Below, in pieces: positions 6,961-10,016 of a stretch of DNA of 10,016 bases. The notes beneath the pieces were generated by a model, which saw nothing but the letters and a program-made list of their open reading frames with translations, made no database searches and was not told where the DNA came from. The stretch comes from JAGVVZ01 sp964373165. Lineage in GTDB: Archaea > Aenigmatarchaeota > Aenigmatarchaeia > CG10238-14. The stretch is taken from contig CAYJTF010000031.1 of assembly GCA_964373165.1 (NCBI GenBank), positions 1 to 10,016 of the forward strand, written 5' to 3'. The position numbers were made by a program, and so were the translations under genes. The first letter of the stretch is position 1. Each line of letters begins with the position of its first letter.

Positions 6961-7731
6961 TTATCTCTCCTTTATAATCCAATCATACCCCTCTTCTTCC
7001 AGTTTTTCTGCCAGATCATGTCCTCCAGATTTAACTATCTTTCCGTCAATCATTACATGCACATGATCAGGTTTGATGTATCTTAATATTCTCTGGTAAT
7101 GGGTGATTATCAATACGCCGAGATTTGGACCTGAAAGCTTATTGACACCTTCCGACACAACCCTTAATGCATCCACATCAAGACCGGAATCTGTTTCATC
7201 AAGTACAGCAAACTTAGGCTCCAATAAGGCCATCTGAAGTATTTCCGATCTTTTCTTTTCTCCTCCCGAGAAGCCGTCGTTTACATATCTTTTTACAAAA
7301 GACTCGTCCATCTTTAGCATTTTCAGCTTCTCATTAAGCAGTTTGCTGAACTGCAGCACAGATGTCAATTCTTGTTTTTTATCTTTAGCATGACCGTTTA
7401 CCTTTACTGCGTTATACGCAGTTCTTAAGAAATTAAACATTGTCACTCCCGGCACGGCTGTGGGATATTGGAAAGCTAAGAATAATCCTTTCTTTGCACG
7501 TTCATTTGCCTTGTATTGCAAAACATCCTCTTTGTTTAATAGTATATGGCCTCTTTCCACATCATAATTAGGATGGCCCATAAGCGTATTTGCCAACGTG
7601 CTCTTCCCGCTGCCGTTAGGCCCCATTATAGCATGTATCTCCCCTTGTTTAATAGTTATGTTAAGGCCTTTCAGAATCTCCTTTCCTTCCACTTTTACGT
7701 GCAGGTCTTTAATTTCCAAACTCTCTGGCAT
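6961..7731 (-). CDS. sufC: Fe-S assembly ATPase SufC
   Basis: The 256-residue product is full length for SufC, a soluble ABC-type ATPase that binds SufB and SufD and drives the conformational change needed for cluster assembly. It has Walker A GPNGSGKS (37-44), the Q-loop FQYP with Gln88, the SufC-type signature FSGGEKKRSEIL (154-165), Walker B FAVLDETDSGLD (174-185) with catalytic Glu179, and the switch His211 in ITHYQRIL. The SGGEKKR and DETDSGLD wordings are characteristic of SufC among ABC proteins. The ATG at 7731 has only a close GTGAT (7739-7735) as ribosome binding site. The next internal Met is at residue 36, in Walker A, so the start is secure. It is the first gene of the sufCB unit and lies one base from sufB. 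Confidence 0.97.
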   Translation of the reverse strand: MPESLEIKDLHVKVEGKEILKGLNITIKQGEIHAIMGPNGSGKSTLANTLMGHPNYDVERGHILLNKEDVLQYKANERAKKGLFLAFQYPTAVPGVTMFNFLRTAYNAVKVNGHAKDKKQELTSVLQFSKLLNEKLKMLKMDESFVKRYVNDGFSGGEKKRSEILQMALLEPKFAVLDETDSGLDVDALRVVSEGVNKLSGPNLGVLIITHYQRILRYIKPDHVHVMIDGKIVKSGGHDLAEKLEEEGYDWIIKER

Positions 7732-7774
7732 GATATCACAAATTATAATACTGTTATATTATTAAGAGTTTCTG

Positions 7775-7782
7775 TATTTAAA
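7775..7782 (-). promoter_or_regulatory. Box A (TATA element) of the sufCB unit
   Basis: On the minus strand TTTAAATA is an exact archaeal box A type sequence, with AACAA just upstream as a weak BRE. Its centre is about 47 bases before the sufC ATG. This predicts transcription starting near 7752 and a leader of about 20 bases containing GTGAT. It is the best box A candidate on this strand in the 210-base divergent gap 7732-7941. Confidence 0.55.
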
Positions 7783-7857
7783 TTGTTTTTAATTTGAAGA
7801 AATATAGTTTCTGATTATGCCATTCTGAATACATAAAATATTATTTCACTTCTCTTA

Positions 7858-7874
7858 AGTAGTGTTTAACTACT
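7858..7874. promoter_or_regulatory. 17-base inverted repeat, candidate operator
   Basis: AGTAGT (7858-7863) and ACTACT (7869-7874) form a perfect 6-base inverted repeat around GTTTA. It ends 14 bases before the box A of the gene at 7942, in the gap shared with sufC. The position just upstream of box A fits a transcription factor dimer site. A short repeat like this can also occur by chance in A+T-rich DNA. Confidence 0.35.
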
Positions 7875-7888
7875 GAATAATAGAAATA

Positions 7889-7896
7889 TTTATATA
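7889..7896 (+). promoter_or_regulatory. Box A of the gene at 7942
   Basis: TTTATATA is a consensus-like archaeal box A, preceded by the purine-rich TAGAAATA, which can act as BRE. Transcription would start near 7919, giving a leader of about 23 bases. The leader contains GAGGT (7930-7934), seven bases before the ATG. Confidence 0.6.
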
Positions 7897-7941
7897 TTAG
7901 TCATTACTATTATAGAGTAACAATTCCAAGAGGTTACTACA

Positions 7942-8163
7942 ATGGTTGTAAATTTAATTGCATACGTTTTAAATATAAGAAGAGGAGAAGGCCAAGAACT
8001 AGATGTTAGAAATTATCATTCAACTGTTATACTTAAACCAGAAGACACTATCACATTAGTAGGAGGAGATGTAGTTAGAGTAGCAAGACTAGCTGGTAGT
8101 GGTGGGAGAATAGCTGAATGTGTTCCATATACTCGTAGACCCATTGCTGGATATAGCGAGTAA
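7942..8163 (+). CDS. Unrecognised 73-residue protein, probably beta-rich
   Basis: The 73-residue product is soluble. It has no Cys pair or catalytic motif and contains several stretches of alternating hydrophobic residues (STVILK, TITLVGGDVVRVARLAG), which suggest a small beta-rich fold. It has 8 Arg and 1 Lys, a clear contrast with the Lys-rich Suf proteins across the gap. I do not recognise the family. The coding call is well supported by the full promoter set: box A at 7889-7896, a GAGGT ribosome binding site at 7930-7934, and a T-run after the stop. It is divergent from sufC and convergent with the MazG-like gene. A possible operator (7858-7874) suggests it is regulated. Function is unknown. 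Confidence 0.72.
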   Translation: MVVNLIAYVLNIRRGEGQELDVRNYHSTVILKPEDTITLVGGDVVRVARLAGSGGRIAECVPYTRRPIAGYSE

Positions 8164-8171
8164 TAAGTCAA

Positions 8172-8177
8172 TTTTTT
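8172..8177 (+). terminator. T-run terminator candidate after the gene at 7942
   Basis: Six T residues begin eight bases after the stop codon. Archaeal RNA polymerase commonly terminates at such runs without a hairpin. The 25-base gap 8164-8188 separates this gene from the convergent MazG-like gene. Confidence 0.35.
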
Positions 8178-8188
8178 ATATTCTTAAA

Positions 8189-8467
8189 TTACAAATTTCC
8201 TTTATGACTTCTAGTTTTGTTGTTTTCAACTATTTTTTGTAACAGCTCTTCGCTGTTTATCTGCAGAATTTCGCATAATCCTAAACAATAAATCATTAGA
8301 TCGCCTACAGCGTCAACCATTTCATCTTTATTTCCATGTTTGTAGGCTTTAGCAAGCTCGCCAAGCTCTTCTGTCATGAGAACTATTTCTTTGCCTATAT
8401 CAGTCGTATTGAACTTTCTTTTAACTTTGTTATCGAAAATCTCTTTTTGAGTTCTTAGAAGATCCAT
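8189..8467 (-). CDS. MazG-like nucleotide pyrophosphohydrolase
   Basis: The 92-residue product is a single MazG-like domain. It has the all-alpha NTP pyrophosphohydrolase motif: EELGE (33-37, EExxE), followed by DEMVDAVGD with Glu49, Asp52 and Asp56 (ExxD and a further Asp). These acidic residues bind Mg and the triphosphate. Members of the family hydrolyse nucleoside triphosphates to monophosphate and pyrophosphate. They often clean damaged or non-canonical (d)NTPs or act on dCTP/dUTP; the substrate here is unknown. One short domain suggests a homo-oligomer, as in the RS21-C6/dCTPase type. It is the last of three minus-strand genes (9025, 8735, 8467) separated by 14 and 25 bases, so they probably share a transcript. 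An A+T-rich stretch (8481-8500) could also give it its own promoter. Confidence 0.86.
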   Translation of the reverse strand: MDLLRTQKEIFDNKVKRKFNTTDIGKEIVLMTEELGELAKAYKHGNKDEMVDAVGDLMIYCLGLCEILQINSEELLQKIVENNKTRSHKGNL

Positions 8468-8492
8468 GATAATTAAAAGGAATTATAATATA

Positions 8493-8735
8493 TTAAAATA
8501 GTGATTGCGCATAACGCATCAACTCTGGTCCATAAATCGTAGCACATGCTGTTCCTGCACATCCCAATGTGCCCAATAAAAGAAGAGTTGTACAAGAAGC
8601 GTATCTCCCTATATTTCTGGCGTAAAATCTTAAAGGAGGGTTATCACCTTGAGCTAAGTGATACATAGCAGATGCTCTACGTCCTCTTGCTAAATCTCCT
8701 TCTGCTATTCGAATAGCTCTTTTTGTGCTGCCCAT
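8493..8735 (-). CDS. Small single-span membrane protein, unrecognised
   Basis: From the ATG at 8735 the product has 80 residues. The first 45 are strongly basic (8 Arg, 1 Lys before the hydrophobic part). One probable membrane helix follows at about residues 46-68 with Cys48, Cys59 and Cys64, then a short tail (ELMRYAQSLF). The charge pattern predicts the N-terminus inside the cell. I do not recognise the family. An in-frame TTG at 8747 would add four residues. The ATG is preferred because it is a standard start and the TTG would come within two bases of the upstream stop. It lies 14 bases after the 9025 gene and 25 bases before the MazG-like gene, so the three look like one operon. Arg outnumbers Lys 9 to 1. 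Confidence 0.68.
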   Translation of the reverse strand: MGSTKRAIRIAEGDLARGRRASAMYHLAQGDNPPLRFYARNIGRYASCTTLLLLGTLGCAGTACATIYGPELMRYAQSLF

Positions 8736-8749
8736 ATAAACCAACAATT

Positions 8750-9025
8750 TTAATATGATTTAACCGGTTCCAATCCAGTTTCATTTTTTATGCCGTCTAA
8801 TAATCCTCGATCTCTCAGGCCTCCTCCAACGTAACCATTTACCAATCTATTTATAGCATCAAAAATATCAGAATCATCAGTTTCATATCTAGCAATAGCA
8901 ACACCTTTTTCAGGTATCAACACTCTTCCAGAAGGGTCTGCCATTACAACATACCGCCTCGTAGTTGATGCTGTTTCCGGACCAATCCTGTATAAAACTA
9001 AAGTATAGTCTGCCATAGCAATCAT
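8750..9025 (-). CDS. Unrecognised 91-residue protein
   Basis: The 91-residue product is soluble and likely mixed alpha/beta. It begins with strand-like segments (DYTLVLYRIG, RRYVVMADPSGRVLI), continues with DSDIFDAINRLVNGY as a probable helix, and ends with a Gly-rich stretch (VGGGLRDRG). No Cys, no signal peptide and no known motif are seen. Arg outnumbers Lys 8 to 3. Two starts are possible, ATG at 9025 or ATG at 9016 (88 residues). Box A TTTATATA (9058-9051) predicts transcription starting near 9027, so either reading would be leaderless or nearly so. It is the first gene of the likely three-gene minus-strand operon ending with the MazG-like gene, and is divergent from the coiled-coil gene at 9114. 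Function is unknown. Confidence 0.7.
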   Translation of the reverse strand: MIAMADYTLVLYRIGPETASTTRRYVVMADPSGRVLIPEKGVAIARYETDDSDIFDAINRLVNGYVGGGLRDRGLLDGIKNETGLEPVKSY

Positions 9026-9050
9026 TTACTACTAGATAGGAATAAGAGAA

Positions 9051-9058
9051 TATATAAA
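9051..9058 (-). promoter_or_regulatory. Box A of the three-gene minus-strand operon
   Basis: On the minus strand TTTATATA follows GGAAAAC, a plausible BRE. The predicted start of transcription is about 9027, two bases before the ATG at 9025. The message would be leaderless from 9025, or have an 11-base leader if 9016 is used. Confidence 0.55.
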
Positions 9059-9081
9059 GTTTTCCATTTTGGGTTCTATAG

Positions 9082-9090
9082 TTATATATA
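9082..9090 (+). promoter_or_regulatory. Box A of the coiled-coil protein gene
   Basis: TTATATATA is centred about 28 bases before the ATG at 9114, so the message is probably leaderless. It faces away from the box A at 9051-9058 about 30 bases away, making a compact divergent promoter pair. It lies inside the longer TTG-started reading from 9069, which argues against that start. Confidence 0.5.
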
Positions 9091-9113
9091 CTATTAAAGA
9101 GGACATTTTTATT

Positions 9114-9323
9114 ATGGAAGGAGAAATTTTCGCAAGATTGGATAAAATAGAGATGGATTTAGAAGAATTAAGAGCAAGAATTAAAAGAATAGAATCATTG
9201 CTCGAGAAAAGAACAACCGAAGGCGTGAAAAGAAACAACAAAAAACAAGGAGAATACAGTCCCCGAGGAGATTACATTAAAGATGTGGATACAGAAAAGT
9301 TTGGCTTCGGTTTCAACGATTGA
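9114..9323 (+). CDS. Small coiled-coil protein, unrecognised
   Basis: From the ATG at 9114 the product has 69 residues. Residues 5-32 form a clear coiled coil with hydrophobic heptad positions (IFARLDKIEMDLEELRARI, then IESLLEK). A basic stretch follows (KRTTEGVKRNNKKQ), and the end is polar and probably disordered, finishing in FGFGFND. No enzymatic motif is visible. Small proteins of this shape often act as oligomerisation or adaptor proteins, but the role here is unknown. A TTG start at 9069 would add 15 residues and run through the box A at 9082-9090, so the ATG is preferred. GAGG (9099-9102) is a possible ribosome binding site only if transcription starts further upstream than predicted. 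It is followed by a T-run. Confidence 0.7.
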   Translation: MEGEIFARLDKIEMDLEELRARIKRIESLLEKRTTEGVKRNNKKQGEYSPRGDYIKDVDTEKFGFGFND

Positions 9324-9328
9324 TTGTA

Positions 9329-9334
9329 TTTTTT
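9329..9334 (+). terminator. T-run terminator candidate after the coiled-coil gene
   Basis: TTTTTT followed by ATTT begins six bases after the TGA stop of the coiled-coil gene. It matches the simple T-rich terminators of archaea. It also separates this gene from the same-strand gene at 9412, which then needs its own promoter in 9340-9411. Confidence 0.35.
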
Positions 9335-9411
9335 ATTTCTGATAAGCAATTGATAGATGTATTACGATAAAAATAATAGAAAGAGATAAAGTAAACGTGC
9401 TCTAATAAAAA

Positions 9412-9663
9412 ATGACACAAGCGTTTGCTGTTTATTATCGGCCTAGATTTAAGGACGTGGCAATTTTTGTCACAGATGGTTGCATTTATTTAAGTAGATT
9501 TGACGGCCTGATGGAAACATTTGGAAGAATCAAGCGACAAAGAGGCGAATTTCGTATAAAATTCCCAAGTGTTTATCGTGGAAATCTTCCAGGTTTTGTG
9601 GCTGTTGGTCACTCATTAATATCCGATATTAGAGATGTTTATTCCACTTTCAATAGAAGATAA
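9412..9663 (+). CDS. Unrecognised 83-residue Arg-rich protein
   Basis: The 83-residue product is basic and rich in Arg (11 Arg, 3 Lys) and aromatic residues. It has strand-like segments (AFAVYYRPRF, VAIFVTDGCIYLSRFD, GEFRIKFPSVYR) and ends in SDIRDVYSTFNRR. I see no known motif and no membrane segment. The opening (AVYYR) and the SDI..V part loosely resemble LVLYR and SDIFDAI of the protein from 9025, but the spacing differs. The ATG lacks a convincing ribosome binding site. A weak box A-like GATAAAG (9384-9390) would give a leaderless message. The gene converges with the ribonucleotide reductase gene across a 32-base gap (9664-9695). Function is unknown, and the coding call rests on the open frame and composition. 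Confidence 0.62.
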   Translation: MTQAFAVYYRPRFKDVAIFVTDGCIYLSRFDGLMETFGRIKRQRGEFRIKFPSVYRGNLPGFVAVGHSLISDIRDVYSTFNRR

Positions 9664-9695
9664 AGTTGATTTAAGAAAGAATTATAATCTGTATA

Positions 9696-10016
9696 TTAAG
9701 TGCATAATCCCCAACCACATCCTGGACACAGCACACAGCCTTCGTCATGGTTAACTTGCGTGTTGCACTCGGGGCATCTTGTTATTGTTTTAACATTTGA
9801 CGGATTGGCTGAAGCCATGGGCGGCGTCATTAGCACTACAGGCTGTACGTCTTTCCCTTTTTTATCCGTCAACGTCTGCTTGCCACCAACCAATACTTGC
9901 TGAGCGATTGAAGTGTCTCTGAATACAGTCACGTGTTTGCAACCCAATTCGTTTGCAAGTAGATAGCTACTATTAATGTCGTAGACGGTTGCGTTAGCAG
10001 GGAAATTGTTTGTCTT
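9696..10016 (-). CDS. nrdJ: Class II (adenosylcobalamin-dependent) ribonucleotide reductase, C-terminal part
   Basis: The last 106 residues of a longer protein are visible; the frame stays open to the window edge, so the start is missing. The segment NFPANATVYDINSSYLLANELGCKHVTVFRD matches by recall the C-terminal region of class II reductases (pattern LLAxELGCKxxTVxRD). A linker follows, then a zinc-ribbon-like end: CPEC, 13 bases' worth of short spacer residues, and C..CPGCGWGLC. In the family the C-terminal cysteines bind Zn and help re-reduce the active site. The enzyme makes deoxyribonucleotides using vitamin B12 and works with or without oxygen. An apparent start at 9947 is an internal TTG, not a real start. 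The nearby MazG-like gene also acts on nucleotides, but it faces the same way at a distance with other genes between, so any link is an inference. Confidence 0.87.
   Translation of the reverse strand, partial: KTNNFPANATVYDINSSYLLANELGCKHVTVFRDTSIAQQVLVGGKQTLTDKKGKDVQPVVLMTPPMASANPSNVKTITRCPECNTQVNHDEGCVLCPGCGWGLCT

Noticed and set aside
8764..8780. GGTTCCAATCC, resembling a tRNA T-arm and thus a possible tRNA fragment or attachment site
   Set aside because: The base after TTC is C where tRNAs need a purine, the stem has a mismatch, no acceptor or anticodon arm is nearby, and it lies within coding sequence.
9032..9241. Minus-strand open frame with hydrophobic product opposite the coiled-coil gene
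   Set aside because: It is antisense to the better-supported gene at 9114 and covers the divergent promoter region. Its hydrophobicity is a side effect of complementing a Lys/Glu-rich coding strand.
1..10016. CRISPR array, insertion sequence, rRNA or tRNA
   Set aside because: I looked for regularly spaced repeats, transposase motifs, terminal repeats and cloverleaf patterns on both strands and saw none. I could not run a covariance-model or repeat search.

Overview
The window looks like archaeal chromosome. It is A+T-rich and densely packed. Several gene starts are preceded by archaeal box A elements (TTTAAATA, TTTATATA) at the distance expected for leaderless or short-leader transcripts. 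The recognisable genes are SUF iron-sulfur assembly genes and the end of a class II ribonucleotide reductase. The many unrecognised small proteins and the tight packing would suit a small-genome archaeon, for example a DPANN/Micrarchaeota-like lineage or a relative of the Thermoplasmata, but the phylum is a guess.

Bases 1-7731 hold an almost complete SUF system on the minus strand, in two blocks. The upstream block is sufC (ABC-type ATPase) and sufB (scaffold), one base apart. The downstream block is sufD, sufS (cysteine desulfurase) and sufU (sulfur-transfer or scaffold protein, cut by the window start), which overlap by 8 and 4 bases. SufS would take sulfur from cysteine, SufU would relay it, and SufB, SufC and SufD would form the complex that builds the cluster. 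SufB carries a 383-residue intein with a LAGLIDADG homing-endonuclease domain, inserted exactly before the conserved Cys of the EG/CTAP motif. SufB must therefore be protein-spliced before the Fe-S machinery can work.

Three unrelated genes separate the two suf blocks: a small multi-span membrane protein (+), an unrecognised Arg-rich protein (-) and a radical SAM protein with extra C-terminal cysteines (+). The radical SAM gene and sufB converge with directly abutting stop codons.

Bases 7732-9695 hold small genes. Those on the plus strand are an unrecognised protein (7942), a small coiled-coil protein (9114) and another unrecognised protein (9412). On the minus strand a likely operon runs from an unrecognised protein (9025) through a single-span membrane protein (8735) to a MazG-like nucleotide pyrophosphohydrolase (8467). 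Most of these unrecognised proteins have many more Arg than Lys, unlike the Lys-rich Suf proteins. The window ends inside the C-terminal zinc-ribbon part of an adenosylcobalamin-dependent (class II) ribonucleotide reductase on the minus strand. I saw no rRNA, tRNA, CRISPR array, insertion sequence or long repeat.
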